A DNA stretch of 57,055 nt from Roseomonas sp. 18066 (GCF_902706185.1 NZ_CACSJM010000017.1:1-57055); one strand, 5' to 3'; positions 23,241-31,963 are shown, numbered from the stretch's first letter. Made by a program: numbers and translations. Notes: generated from the sequence alone by a model not told the origin.

Positions 23241-26200
23241 TCATGGTGGCTCCAAAACTTCTGCATCAGCCGCCTCGTCACGAACCAGACGGAAAGTCGT
23301 GATCTCGCTCTTCAACAACCCTGCAAGCTGAGCCTGCGGATCAGCAACGTCAGGGCGTATCAAGGCTTTGGACGGCCGGCGCTGCCCGGGGCACGTATAA
23401 GTGGCCACTTCGCAATATATATTCTTATTGCCGAGTGGCCACTTATACAGGGCTTTCTCAACCTCCCTTCGGGCAGTCCTCTCCGACGGGAACAGGTTCG
23501 ACAACTGCCTGGACAGCCAGGCTGAAGACAGCGGCAGGACCCCGCCTGGTAAGTCGCGCAAGGCCCGCTCCACTGTCGTGCCGCCCTCCAACACCTCATC
23601 GAGCGTCAGTAGCTCATCCACTATCAGGCCAGGCACGGGCAGATTAGTCAGCACGATCACCCGAGCGGGCCGGTCCGGCGTTCGAAAGAGCAACCTCAGG
23701 CGATCGATTGCCTGCCCTACGCCCCGCTCGCGCGTCAACTCCATGATCGCCTGTACGCGTGGACAGGGGTGCACCTGCACTTTAACGGCAGGCGCCCTGC
23801 CATGACGTAGGTCGTGACGGCGCTCTTCGGAGCCGTATGTCCCAGGCAGATCAAGTGGTGGGAACTGGGTATCATCGCCCCAGATACCGCGAGCAGTGCG
23901 TTCGGCGTGCTTGAGGGGAGGCTGCTCCCGGCCGATGACGATGATGGTGTCATAGTCGCGCCACTGGTCACTGCCGAGGTGCCGACCAAAATGGGTCACA
24001 GTCGCACCATGCCAAGAAAGCGAGATCGGCAAGTCGGAGGTGTCTTCTTCGCCTGTTAGCGCCAGCCGGACTTCTCGTGAGGTAATCACCAGCACCTTGA
24101 TGCCAGGCCCGGTCTCTCGCTTTACAAAATCAGCGATGCGGTCTAACAGCCGCACAGCCTTGTCCAAGTTGTTCGGAAGCTTTTTCCCAGGAGCTAGGGA
24201 ACTCTTTGCCAAAGAGTGGTCCGAGATTTGCGTTACGGAGCAGATCCGGACAGCGGGGATAGAAAAATTTCTCAGATCAGCTCCAAAGAGCTTCTGATTG
24301 ATCTGAAATTCAGCATCCGCATCAATCAAAACCAACGGCGTGTTAGATGGCGCACCTAGGGCAAGCCGACGTTGGTGCAGACGAATAACTGGGTGTGGCA
24401 CGATGCTGCCATCCTCACGATGCGCCGTGGCCTCAGCATCCCATTCAACCGCCACACAATCTTTGCGCTCCGCTCTTAGGTCGCGGGCGATAGCATTGAA
24501 CATCTCTGCAATGGCCTGACCTGGATGCTGCTTATGACGCTGCAGAACATGCAGCGCACGCTCGTCATCGAAGCCGGCGTCTACAGCAGGTTGCGCCTTC
24601 TCCGCGCTCAGTACAGCGGCCTTCGAAGCGCTCTGGAGCAAAGCAGGATCTATATCCGCAGCCCGCAGTGCGTCTACAACGCCTTCACTGGCCTGTAAGC
24701 CGCGCCGAACATGAGCCGCTACATCCAGCGCCTCTTGCACGAGATGCCCTTCACCTATTTCGCAATCGTAGGTTGTCGGAGCGACAACATCCGACGGTTC
24801 GATAATGCTGGATTCGACTAGAGGGTTGATTGCGCCTTCGTCAACGATAACAAGGTCGGGCGGCGGCATCGCCAATTGTGAAGGTTGCGCAATACCAAGG
24901 CGGTGCTGAGCCATCACGCGGATGGCTGGACCACTGTCAAGAAACTGGGCGATATACCCTTCCTTCCGACACCACTCCCAATAGGGACAGAAACTTTCCG
25001 GCCGGCTTCCGACGGCATGCGTATGGCACACTGTTCCAAATACTGAGGAGCAACCAGCGCGCGAAGCGGCTTCTGCAACCTCGCGGCGTTTGCACATCCC
25101 TCGGGTTTGCCGACCACGGATGACGAGCACCCTTGGCCGCATCACGACGTCGAGTGGGATCGTGTCACGCGCCGCTTTTGCAAACCTCTCTTCGAAGTCG
25201 TTGCACAGTGCTAGGTCCTTTGCGTAGATGTAGATGTTGCGGTGCCAAAGCTTGGGACGCCGTAGGATCTCGGCGATGATGGCCGAGGTCTTTCCTAAGC
25301 CTGCAGCAGCGGCGATTTGAATTCGTGGTGCTGCACCCAGCGCTCGTTTACCAAAACGAATGCGGGCAGCCCTGCGCGCGCGCTGCCTTGCGGATCCAGG
25401 GGCAGTCTTCTCCGCGTATACAGCGGCCGCATCATCGGCATCCTGGGAAGAAACTCCGTCCAACAATAGCTTGGCCCTATGTCGGGCGTAGATAGCTGCC
25501 TCTACCGAGGAACTGAGGCGGTCTGCTTCAACATCGATCCAGTCGCGGGCTTCAATCTGACGCTCGACCCTATCGAAAAACGCGCGCATCACACGCTGCA
25601 GCTTGGCACTGGCCTGCGCTCCAGACAGTCGCGGGCGAGGGTAATGCGGTGTTGTGGGGGTGAGGACGACGGGTGCGGCACAGGCGATGCGGTGCCGCAC
25701 TGCCGCTTCGCCAGCTTCTTTGATAGCGTCGTTGAAGTCGCTTTTGTCGTGGCGAGGTTCGGGCCAGGGGTATGCTACTGCAACATCCTGGCCTTCCTCT
25801 TTCCAGCCCTCTAAAGCTTCCCGAAGCCTCCCAGCCGCCGAAGAGCTTGGATTGTCGTCGTCGGCGCAGATGATGAGCGATCGACCAATGGGCGGCGCGA
25901 TCTTTGCGACAGCGCCAAGGGCAGCCCAGGTCTCGTAGCCTGTAGCGCTCCAGACGCTCAAAGCGGTTTCTGGCCCCTCTGCGATCAGAAGCGGTCCGCT
26001 CTTCGTGGCAGGTAGACGCACCATGGCACCGGCCATGACGCCAGTCGTCTGCTTCGCGCCTGGCAAGCCTCTCTGCTTCGCCTCTTCTGCGGAGATCTTC
26101 GTACCTGCGGACGTCAGATAGATTCTCTGAACTGCGCGCACTTCTCCATCTTCGCTCGTCATCGCGACGACAAGGGCGCAGCTTCCCCGATGGAAGCGAA

Positions 26201-26720
26201 CAGCCTCACGCGGCCATCCACCTCGAGGCCTGAGGACGCCGCGGGTCTGTGTTAAATAGAGCTCGGCGATGGTGCCATCGATCGGATCCGAGTAGCGCCA
26301 AGTGCTTTGTGCTCGGCCAATACGGTGACGTTCAGAGGCGACTGTATGAGCTTCGTCTGCCTGTCGCTTGCGCTGGCGTTCCTGCAACACTGCAGGATCG
26401 ATGGATGGCGGGCGCGCGCCAGTATTGCCAATGCCGAGCCAGGACTTGGCCCAGGCGAGTGCACGAGAAAAATCTACGCCTTGCGCGAACATGATGAGAT
26501 GGAGTGGGCCGCCGCCCTTACCGCCGGCATGGTGGAAGAAGCTTCCACGCTTCGGACCACGCATGACGACGAACAAGCCGCCCGATTTGTCCCACCCCCA
26601 TTGTTTTTGGTTGCGAGTGTCCCGGGCTGGAGGGCCGAAAAGCTCCTCCGCTAGTTCATCGATGCGATCCGTTAGGCGTCGCTTGACCTCCGTCAGCTGA
26701 TCATCGTGATCTCGCTTCAC
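23241..26720 (-). CDS. Large primase-helicase-like protein (Toprim plus P-loop ATPase)
   Basis: 1159 aa. The N-terminal 100 residues are primase-like (GGLFVVMRGPKRGSFFHHAG). A Toprim domain spans about 243-335 with LLIAEGPETALS (Glu248) and SLIICADDD (Asp287-289). A P-loop AAAGLGKTS is at 471-479 and DLVIVDEG at 622-629 is Walker B-like. Five Cys (543, 557, 565, 578, 584) lie between them. The C-terminal part reads as helicase-like (VLVITSREV, DTIIVIGREQ). It probably primes and unwinds DNA of the mobile element. GTG start overlapping the upstream small gene by 4 bases. Confidence 0.78.
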   Translation of the reverse strand: MKRDHDDQLTEVKRRLTDRIDELAEELFGPPARDTRNQKQWGWDKSGGLFVVMRGPKRGSFFHHAGGKGGGPLHLIMFAQGVDFSRALAWAKSWLGIGNTGARPPSIDPAVLQERQRKRQADEAHTVASERHRIGRAQSTWRYSDPIDGTIAELYLTQTRGVLRPRGGWPREAVRFHRGSCALVVAMTSEDGEVRAVQRIYLTSAGTKISAEEAKQRGLPGAKQTTGVMAGAMVRLPATKSGPLLIAEGPETALSVWSATGYETWAALGAVAKIAPPIGRSLIICADDDNPSSSAAGRLREALEGWKEEGQDVAVAYPWPEPRHDKSDFNDAIKEAGEAAVRHRIACAAPVVLTPTTPHYPRPRLSGAQASAKLQRVMRAFFDRVERQIEARDWIDVEADRLSSSVEAAIYARHRAKLLLDGVSSQDADDAAAVYAEKTAPGSARQRARRAARIRFGKRALGAAPRIQIAAAAGLGKTSAIIAEILRRPKLWHRNIYIYAKDLALCNDFEERFAKAARDTIPLDVVMRPRVLVIRGRQTRGMCKRREVAEAASRAGCSSVFGTVCHTHAVGSRPESFCPYWEWCRKEGYIAQFLDSGPAIRVMAQHRLGIAQPSQLAMPPPDLVIVDEGAINPLVESSIIEPSDVVAPTTYDCEIGEGHLVQEALDVAAHVRRGLQASEGVVDALRAADIDPALLQSASKAAVLSAEKAQPAVDAGFDDERALHVLQRHKQHPGQAIAEMFNAIARDLRAERKDCVAVEWDAEATAHREDGSIVPHPVIRLHQRRLALGAPSNTPLVLIDADAEFQINQKLFGADLRNFSIPAVRICSVTQISDHSLAKSSLAPGKKLPNNLDKAVRLLDRIADFVKRETGPGIKVLVITSREVRLALTGEEDTSDLPISLSWHGATVTHFGRHLGSDQWRDYDTIIVIGREQPPLKHAERTARGIWGDDTQFPPLDLPGTYGSEERRHDLRHGRAPAVKVQVHPCPRVQAIMELTRERGVGQAIDRLRLLFRTPDRPARVIVLTNLPVPGLIVDELLTLDEVLEGGTTVERALRDLPGGVLPLSSAWLSRQLSNLFPSERTARREVEKALYKWPLGNKNIYCEVATYTCPGQRRPSKALIRPDVADPQAQLAGLLKSEITTFRLVRDEAADAEVLEPP

Positions 26721-26887
26721 GTGATGAGCCTCACGGACAACAAGAGGCTTGGCATCGGGCTATGCGAAGGGGCAGTGGCTTTGCCCGCCATCCCGATGGC
26801 ATCCCTCCCCAGCGTCGCATTCTCAGCGTTGTCGAGAGCGTCGATGTGCGTGCTGGACGCCGTGTTGCTGCTTTGGCTGCCGGTCAT
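26717..26887 (-). CDS. Small hypothetical protein coupled to the primase gene
   Basis: 56 aa (MTGSQSSNTASSTHIDALDN..., ending PSLLLSVRLIT). Its TGA overlaps the GTG start of the primase-helicase gene (GTGA), the usual sign of coupled translation. A GGATGG lies just upstream. There is no known family; low complexity and Ser/Ala-rich. It is too short to be certain. Confidence 0.42.
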   Translation of the reverse strand: MTGSQSSNTASSTHIDALDNAENATLGRDAIGMAGKATAPSHSPMPSLLLSVRLIT

Positions 26888-27029
26888 GACGAGCCATCCG
26901 TGTGCAGCTCATCGGCTGCACCGCTATTCCGCGTCATTTGGTTGGCCTGTGACTTAGCGGAAGCTGGCTAAGAACACGGCGCGGCCCTATGGTGGTAAGC
27001 GTTCAGACTTCACCAGCAATAGTGCCTAC

Positions 27030-27055
27030 CCCGCGTCGGCCTAGCGCCGCGCGGG
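27030..27055 (-). terminator. Hairpin after the Xis-like gene
   Basis: CCCGCG and CGCGGG arms with an inner CGGC/GCCG stem and a 5-base loop, ending next to the stop of the leftward 27057 gene. A strong structure, but without a T run on that strand; termination is inferred. Confidence 0.4.
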
Positions 27056-27056
27056 T

Positions 27057-27269
27057 TTATGGGGTCGAGCTTTTCTTTTGCTCAGCAGCGCGATGCGCAT
27101 GCGTACGTGCCGCGGCCCATAGCTCACAGTCCGCAAGACGATAACTGATCCGGCGTGGGCCAAGGCGCACGAAGGGCGGTCCATCGCCGCTCACGCGCCA
27201 GCGTGCCGCCGTACGACGGGCGACATTGTATCGCTTGGAAAACTCTTCCTCAGTCAGATACGCGGACAT
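27057..27269 (-). CDS. Excisionase/AlpA-like HTH DNA-binding protein
   Basis: 70 aa from the ATG at 27269. LTEEEFSKRYNVARRTAARW, RVSGDGPPFVRLGPRRISYR, LADCELW is the winged helix of the MerR/Xis/AlpA type: helix, wing with GPRRISYR, and the final DCELW helix. Such proteins bend DNA for excision or switch on mobile-element genes. It lies upstream of the primase in the same direction; no integrase is present in the window. Confidence 0.78.
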   Translation of the reverse strand: MSAYLTEEEFSKRYNVARRTAARWRVSGDGPPFVRLGPRRISYRLADCELWAAARTHAHRAAEQKKSSTP

Positions 27270-27351
27270 TGGCTGCCCCTCTGTGCAACAGCGCGACATG
27301 CGCTGTCAGGGCCAGCTATGGATTCTCAGAAGGCACGCAGTCGAAGGCATG

Positions 27352-27390
27352 CAGTAAGCAGTCAGTAGGCAGTCAGCAGTCAGCAGTGAG
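27352..27390. repeat. Short tandem repeat CAGTCAG
   Basis: Five to six imperfect 7-base units: CAGTAAG, CAGTCAG(TAGG), CAGTCAG, CAGTCAG, CAGTGAG. It spans the end of the leftward 27373 gene and encodes its last residues. Confidence 0.75.
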
Positions 27391-28440
27391 GTGGCCGCAG
27401 CGGTTACCTGGATTGAGAGCTGGCTGCTTTAGAGCGCTTGGCAACGAACGGTGGGCACGACGGATCACACGCTCCTGAAATCCAAGTTGCTGCATGACGG
27501 GCAATACCTCCTTGATGAAATGTTTGCGGCCATTCAGCTCAGCAAATTTTTGAACCCAGCCCTGCAGCCATTTGCGAGCAATGTCGTCGCGAACCGTTGC
27601 GGGGGCTCTTTTAGGCACGCTGTGGCCATCTTGGAGGTGAGCCGTTGCCTCAGGTTTAGGAAGTATTGCGGTCCTCAATGTCGTGGGCGCGGTTGTATGT
27701 GGCTGAAGGAAGGGCTCAATCGTCGGCTCAGCATCTCGACCGACGGCATCTGCTACAGCCTGATCTTCCAATGCGGCAGGGAATGGCTTGACGTCTGACA
27801 ACGCGTCCATCGCCTTATCCGCCCATGCAAAAAGCGCGGTGCGCTCGATCTCGATTGGGCTTCGATGGCCGAGGAAATTGGCAACGGTGCCTGCTTCCCA
27901 ATCGATGGGCGCAGATGTCCAGCTGTAGACCTTAGCTATAAAGAAGCAGTCTTCCCCGATGGTGTAGATTGTCTCGTCACAACCGGCAGGCAAACGAGAG
28001 CCTCCTTCTCCAGGAGAGAAGGGCGCGTTGCGCATATGACCCCATTGACGCTTATCGCCGTTCCATCCCGCAATGCGGTGCTTCAACGCCGCCGTCCGGA
28101 GAGCATCGATTAGCGCTTCGCGAATGTGCTGCGCGCACTTACCAAGGCGCTGTGCCAGGAATGCAGGTGCGTCAGCTAAGCGTAGCCATCCCGTGTGGTC
28201 TTGGGACATTGGTATGTCGAGTGGCTTGGCGCCTTGCTCCCCAGCCCGATGAGCAACTGCATCAGCACATTTGGCGACGCTTTCCATGGCCTTCTGAGTG
28301 GCGGTGACGTCGCGCTTTAGCAGTGCCAAGTCGGCGTCACATGTACCATCGGCTTTCGCGGCAGTAGTAAGACGGTCAACCGCTTCAATAAATAATTTGT
28401 ACGACGATGCTTGATCTTTGAGTGATTCATTCAAGTGCAT
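27373..28440 (-). CDS. Hypothetical protein of the mobile element
   Basis: 355 aa from the ATG at 28440 with GGAG 11 bases upstream; a TTG at 28455 is possible. N-terminal coiled-coil-like helices (MHLNESLKDQASSYKLFIEA, DRLTTAAKAD) are followed by a mixed domain (HTGWLRLADAPAFLAQRLG, IYTIGEDCFFIAKVYSW) and a C-terminal helical part (WLQGWVQKFAELNGRKHFIK). No family is recognised. It leads the leftward gene set Xis-like and primase. The sequence upstream is strongly AT-rich, a likely promoter. Confidence 0.6.
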   Translation of the reverse strand: MHLNESLKDQASSYKLFIEAVDRLTTAAKADGTCDADLALLKRDVTATQKAMESVAKCADAVAHRAGEQGAKPLDIPMSQDHTGWLRLADAPAFLAQRLGKCAQHIREALIDALRTAALKHRIAGWNGDKRQWGHMRNAPFSPGEGGSRLPAGCDETIYTIGEDCFFIAKVYSWTSAPIDWEAGTVANFLGHRSPIEIERTALFAWADKAMDALSDVKPFPAALEDQAVADAVGRDAEPTIEPFLQPHTTAPTTLRTAILPKPEATAHLQDGHSVPKRAPATVRDDIARKWLQGWVQKFAELNGRKHFIKEVLPVMQQLGFQERVIRRAHRSLPSALKQPALNPGNRCGHLTADC

Positions 28441-28668
28441 TATTTTAAGCTCCAAATATTGTAGGAAAAACGCCTTGTTGAATTAAATAGGAAACATCTG
28501 TCATTTTTACTTTATTTCCCTAAACTTTTTGTTGTTGGACATCATAGGGCATTCGTTCGTCTTTGCTCAATGTCGTCACTTTCGGTAGCGGTAGCGTTCC
28601 CCGGTCGCCACGATTAGACCATTGGTCCGAAAGCAATTAGGATTTAAGTGGCCACGCTAACGATTCAT

Positions 28669-28683
28669 GTTCTTGATATGTTC
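28669..28683. promoter_or_regulatory. LexA (SOS) box upstream of the imu operon
   Basis: GTTCTTGATATGTTC, exact GTTC-N7-GTTC, 24 bases before the ATG at 28708. imuA-imuB-dnaE2 operons of Alphaproteobacteria are known LexA targets, so this is an independent calibration of the motif. Confidence 0.82.
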
Positions 28684-28707
28684 CATCCCTATTCTAGCCT
28701 TCCCTCC

Positions 28708-28947
28708 ATGGCCGACTATGTACCCACGTCACCTGAACCGCTGCCTGCCAACCTTTCGGAGGCATCGCCCGAGGAGCTGGCCGATGCCCTGGCTTACGCG
28801 CTGCGCTACGACGAGCGCGGCAAGCCCAGACCTTCCGGCGGGCAACTGGTGGCCAGCCTAGCTGCCGAGCGCTTGGTCCAGCATCTTGCCCGGTCCGGCT
28901 ACGTCGTGATGAAGCGGCCGCCCTCACGACTGCACAGCGCCGGATAG
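28708..28947 (+). CDS. Hypothetical protein at the head of the imu operon
   Basis: 79 aa from the ATG at 28708 (MADYVPTSPEPLPANLSEAS). A helical protein with PEELADALAYALRYDERGKP and LAAERLVQHLARSGYVVMKR. It stops 4 bases before the imuA remnant and follows a LexA box, so it was SOS-controlled. It is still open although imuA and imuB downstream are broken. Family name unknown. Confidence 0.6.
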   Translation: MADYVPTSPEPLPANLSEASPEELADALAYALRYDERGKPRPSGGQLVASLAAERLVQHLARSGYVVMKRPPSRLHSAG

Positions 28948-28951
28948 CCTC

Positions 28952-29608
28952 ATGCCCGCACCGGCAGCCGTCCTGGACGATCTCAGGGCTCAGCTCGCCA
29001 GGATTGAGCAGGGCAATACCAGCATCTCTGTTTCCCCGCTGTCGCTGGGCTTCAGCCTTGACCGGCATCTGCCGGGCGGCGGCCTGGCTCGCGGGGCTCT
29101 GCACGAGGTGCAGGCGGCTGACGTGGGCGCTGGCCTGGCCTTCTGCGCGCTACTGCTGATGCGGACGCGCGGCACCGTCCTCTGGATCTCGCCGCGCAGC
29201 CCGAGCCGGTCTGGGCGCCCGGGCTTCAGTAGCTCGGCTTGGTTGGCCGCTTGATCCTGGCCCGCTACCGCACCCCGGCCGACGGTCTCTGGGCCATGGC
29301 GGAGGCTCTGCGCTGCCCGGCCCTTGGTGGCGTGGTGCTGCGCCTCGACCAGCTCGACAAGAGCGCCTCAAGACGCCTGCAGCTGGTCGTGGAGGGTAGT
29401 GAGCGGTGCTGCGCACCGAGACGGCAGGGCAGGGGCCTACGGCCGCAAGACGCGCTGGCGGGCGGCTTCTCTCCCCGACCCGGCGGCCGAGCCTCGCTGG
29501 CAACTTGACCTGCTGCGTTGCTGCGGCGGCCGGCAGGGGTCCTGGGTGGTAGAGCTCCAGGGCTGCGAGATCCGAGCCGTTCCCGCCCATTGGATGCGAT
29601 CGGCGTGA
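28952..29608 (+). pseudogene. imuA: imuA remnant with several frameshifts
   Basis: The first frame reads LRAQLARIEQGNTSISVSPL, FSLDRHLPGGGLARGALHEV and LAFCALLLMRTRGTVLWISP, an ImuA/RecA-like start. Homology continues in another frame ([40 protein letters not shown]) and then in a third ([28 protein letters not shown]). At least two shifts, near 29210 and 29395, break it. ImuA belongs to the ImuA-ImuB-DnaE2 mutasome for damage-induced mutagenesis. Confidence 0.8.
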
Positions 29609-29731
29609 CCAGGCCGCTACCTCGCCCTGCATCTGCCGGGTCTGCCACTGGACCGGCTGACGCGGCTCGACCCAGGCCTGCGCCATTAGCCGCTGGCGAC
29701 CTGGAACAAGCGGGCCGCGGTCCTGGCATTA
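29609..29731 (+). pseudogene. imuB: imuB N-terminal stub
   Basis: RYLALHLPGLPLDRLTRLDP, GLRH, stop, PLATWNKRAAVLA resembles the first 40 residues of ImuB (RYLALWLP..., PLATW). It contains an in-frame TAG, has lost its start and is cut at about 29731, where an IS-end sequence begins. imuB and the expected dnaE2 are otherwise missing. Confidence 0.72.
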
Positions 29732-29746
29732 GGTTCATAACAGCCT
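29732..29746 (+). mobile_element. Isolated IS end (15 bp)
   Basis: GGTTCATAACAGCCT is identical to the bases directly after the IS5-type transposase remnant at 40157-40171. Here there is no transposase; it abuts the truncated imuB, so it is a footprint of an insertion and deletion event. Confidence 0.55.
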
Positions 29747-29753
29747 TAGAACC

Positions 29754-30857
29754 ATGGCCATAACGAGGCGCAGGGGAGCTCAGCCGGTGTCCAACAGGAT
29801 CGTTGTCCACGAGGAGGTGGAAACAGGCCGGCGCCTATCGATGACGGACGTCCGTTTCACACCTCTGGACTACGAGACGCTGCGCACTAACCGGCCAAGG
29901 GGCGATGTTCTGCTGCCGATCTCGTTGGGCGGTTGCGTCGTGTCTAGTGACCATCCCGGAATAGCCGCCGGTCAGTATCTTCGGGCAGCATTCGAGCTCA
30001 ATAGCCCCTTCACATCGGACGCTGTCAGCCTCGTCCCTGGCGGGTGGCTCCCATCGACGCTCGCCGGCAAAGGAGGCGACGCAACTCTCCTTATCGATCG
30101 CAACGTCGCCACTGAGATCCTGTCGCGTTTCGTAGACGGGTCTAGCAAGGGCCGGGCACCAGACTTTCTTGATTTCCTCGAAGACCAGAATGTCATCATC
30201 AATCCGGCGCTGTGCGCAATCGAGGGGGACAGCAGGGCGGAACCTACGCTCGACGACATCCGACGCTTGGTGGAAACTACGGCGGCTAAGCTTGCGAAGG
30301 CGCTGCCTAAGGCAAGGATAGCGGCAGGGGAGGACATGATCGAGGGGGTCTCCCGAATTGCGGCCAACACCGCTGGCTCCTTGGGAGATCGAAGCCGCTT
30401 TCTAATTGAACTGGCTCCTCATCTGGAAAATCCCGTCTCGGCTGCACGTAAGGAAGCGGCTTGGCTGATGGTGCTGGAAGCTGCTGATCGCCACGGCGTG
30501 GCGCGACGCAGTCTCGTCGTCCTGGCAGCACTCAGCGTTGTGACGGCCAAGCAGGAGCACGCCCACGCCCGTGGTGTCCTAAAGTTCAAACCTAACGGGT
30601 ACACTGCTGGCGACGCCTATAACGCCTTGGCCGACCTGCGCGCGCTGGAGATTTATCTGACTGCCGTGGCGTTGTTCCCGGAGGCACCGCCCGCATTCTG
30701 CACCATTGATCGGGAGCTGGCACTTTTCTGGGCTGCACTCCGGGCGGAGAACTTCCGTGCGGCGGGTGGCACTGCCACCTACGACCTGAACCCGATCGAT
30801 GGCCTGTTTGCTAGCGATTACAGGTCGCGCTGGCTCAACGACACAGGCGCGCACTGA
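29754..30857 (+). CDS. Hypothetical protein, possible PIN-like nuclease domain
   Basis: 367 aa from the ATG at 29754; ATG at 29841 (MTDVRFTPLDYETLR) is an alternative. The spacing of acidic residues resembles a PIN fold: TLLIDRNVATEILSRF, then NPALCAIEGD, DLRALEIYLTAVAL and FCTIDRELALFW. No active site is proven. No antitoxin-like partner is adjacent. It sits directly behind an IS footprint in the interrupted imu locus, so it is likely acquired. Confidence 0.5.
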   Translation: MAITRRRGAQPVSNRIVVHEEVETGRRLSMTDVRFTPLDYETLRTNRPRGDVLLPISLGGCVVSSDHPGIAAGQYLRAAFELNSPFTSDAVSLVPGGWLPSTLAGKGGDATLLIDRNVATEILSRFVDGSSKGRAPDFLDFLEDQNVIINPALCAIEGDSRAEPTLDDIRRLVETTAAKLAKALPKARIAAGEDMIEGVSRIAANTAGSLGDRSRFLIELAPHLENPVSAARKEAAWLMVLEAADRHGVARRSLVVLAALSVVTAKQEHAHARGVLKFKPNGYTAGDAYNALADLRALEIYLTAVALFPEAPPAFCTIDRELALFWAALRAENFRAAGGTATYDLNPIDGLFASDYRSRWLNDTGAH

Positions 30858-30879
30858 GCGAGCGGACTGATGCAGCGTT

Positions 30880-31137
30880 ATGGCCAGCCCCATAGATGGC
30901 CAAGGCGACACCGGCGCGCCAGCTGCTGCGCGAACCAACCGAACAGGTTATGGACGAGAGTGCTGCTCCGGTTGGCGCGCGTCGCCAAGCGCTGCGGCGG
31001 CGGCTGGCTGCGGATTTCCACTTCGATGGCGTAGAGGGCAGCGACGCGCCGCAGGGTTTCCTCGGCGATCGGGGCCGCTTTGCTCTGCGCGAGGTCGTAG
31101 AACCGGCGTCGGACATGGCTCCAGCAGGTGGCGAGGA
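30880..31137 (-). pseudogene. IS66-family transposase fragment
   Basis: The leftward frame LLATCWSHVRRRFYDLAQSK, AAPIAEETLRRVAALYAIEV, RSQPPPQRLATR is a typical internal part of IS66 TnpC (CW.H.RR.F.....). Both ends of the transposase are missing. Confidence 0.82.
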
Positions 31138-31154
31138 GCGCCGGGCCCGCATTC

Positions 31155-31419
31155 GCTGCGGGCGGAGCTGCAGCTGCAGGCGGCCGAGGTGCTGGCCAGC
31201 ACCTATCGCGATGCCCGGCCGGTGATGGAAATGCCACGGGGCTATGGCAATGGGCACAGGGAAGGCCTGCGGCACCTCAGCCACGACGAGTATCTGGCCG
31301 CGCAACGCGCCTGGCAGGATTACCGCGGCTGGCTGGAGGTGGTGCAGAAACGCCTTGGCCCGCAGCACGCCACGGCTGTGCGGGATGCCGTGGTGCTGCA
31401 GGAGCCGGCGCCAGCCTAG
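31155..31419 (+). pseudogene. Unrecognised gene fragment
   Basis: The rightward frame ELQLQAAEVLASTYRDARPV, MEMPRGYGNGHREGLRHLSH, DEYLAAQRAWQDYRGWLEVV and QKRLGPQHATAVRDAVVLQE looks like real protein sequence, but has no start of its own and abuts the IS66 fragment. It is probably the 3' end of a gene cut by that insertion. Family unknown. Confidence 0.4.
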
Positions 31420-31664
31420 CGCGTCCGCCAAGCGCTGGACGCGCTGGACGGGCATTGGAAGCTGTCGTAGCTGATCCGGCTCAGACCAGAGCTCGACGCT
31501 GCCGGTGGCCGACAGGTGGCGCAGCTGCTCGAGCACGGCCTCGGGCGGCGGCCGGATCCCCCAGTGTCGAGGAGAAAGCCTCATGCTTGCACCCCAGACG
31601 CCCTCATCATCGCTCGGCACCCGAAATGCTTGCCCACTACCGAAGCGTAGCTTATATACTACAC

Positions 31665-31961
31665 ATGATTGAGGTTCGGCAGACACGGGACTTCCAAAGT
31701 TGGGCGACTAGCCTGCGGGATCCCGTGGCCAAGGCCCGCATCGCTGCTCGGATCGACCGGGTGAGGCGCGGCAACCTGGGTGACGTGAAGGCGGTGGGCA
31801 ACGGAGTGTCAGAATTGCGCATCGACCACGGTCCTGGATATCGCCTGTATTTTGTCCAGCGGGGCGCCGTGGTGGTGATCCTGCTGTGCGGCGGGGATAA
31901 GGGTAGCCAAAGTCAGGACATCGCCGAGGCGAAGGCTATGGCAGAGGATTTGGAGAACTGA
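31665..31961 (+). CDS. RelE/HigB-type toxin of a type II toxin-antitoxin pair
   Basis: 98 aa. VRQTRDFQSWATSLRDPVAK, ARIAARIDRVRRGNLGDVKA, VGNGVSELRIDHGPGYRLYF and VILLCGGDKGSQSQDIAEAK is the RelE/ParE superfamily addiction-module killer pattern (R..F..WL..L.D..A...I..R..R...GN.GD.K....G..ELR). Members cut mRNA on the ribosome. It starts at the ATG at 31665 and is followed after 2 bases by its antitoxin, toxin first as in the HigBA arrangement. Confidence 0.88.
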   Translation: MIEVRQTRDFQSWATSLRDPVAKARIAARIDRVRRGNLGDVKAVGNGVSELRIDHGPGYRLYFVQRGAVVVILLCGGDKGSQSQDIAEAKAMAEDLEN

Positions 31962-31963
31962 GC

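Noticed and set aside
27352..27390. CAGTCAG repeats considered as a CRISPR array
   Set aside because: Units are 7 bases without unique spacers and no cas genes are present.
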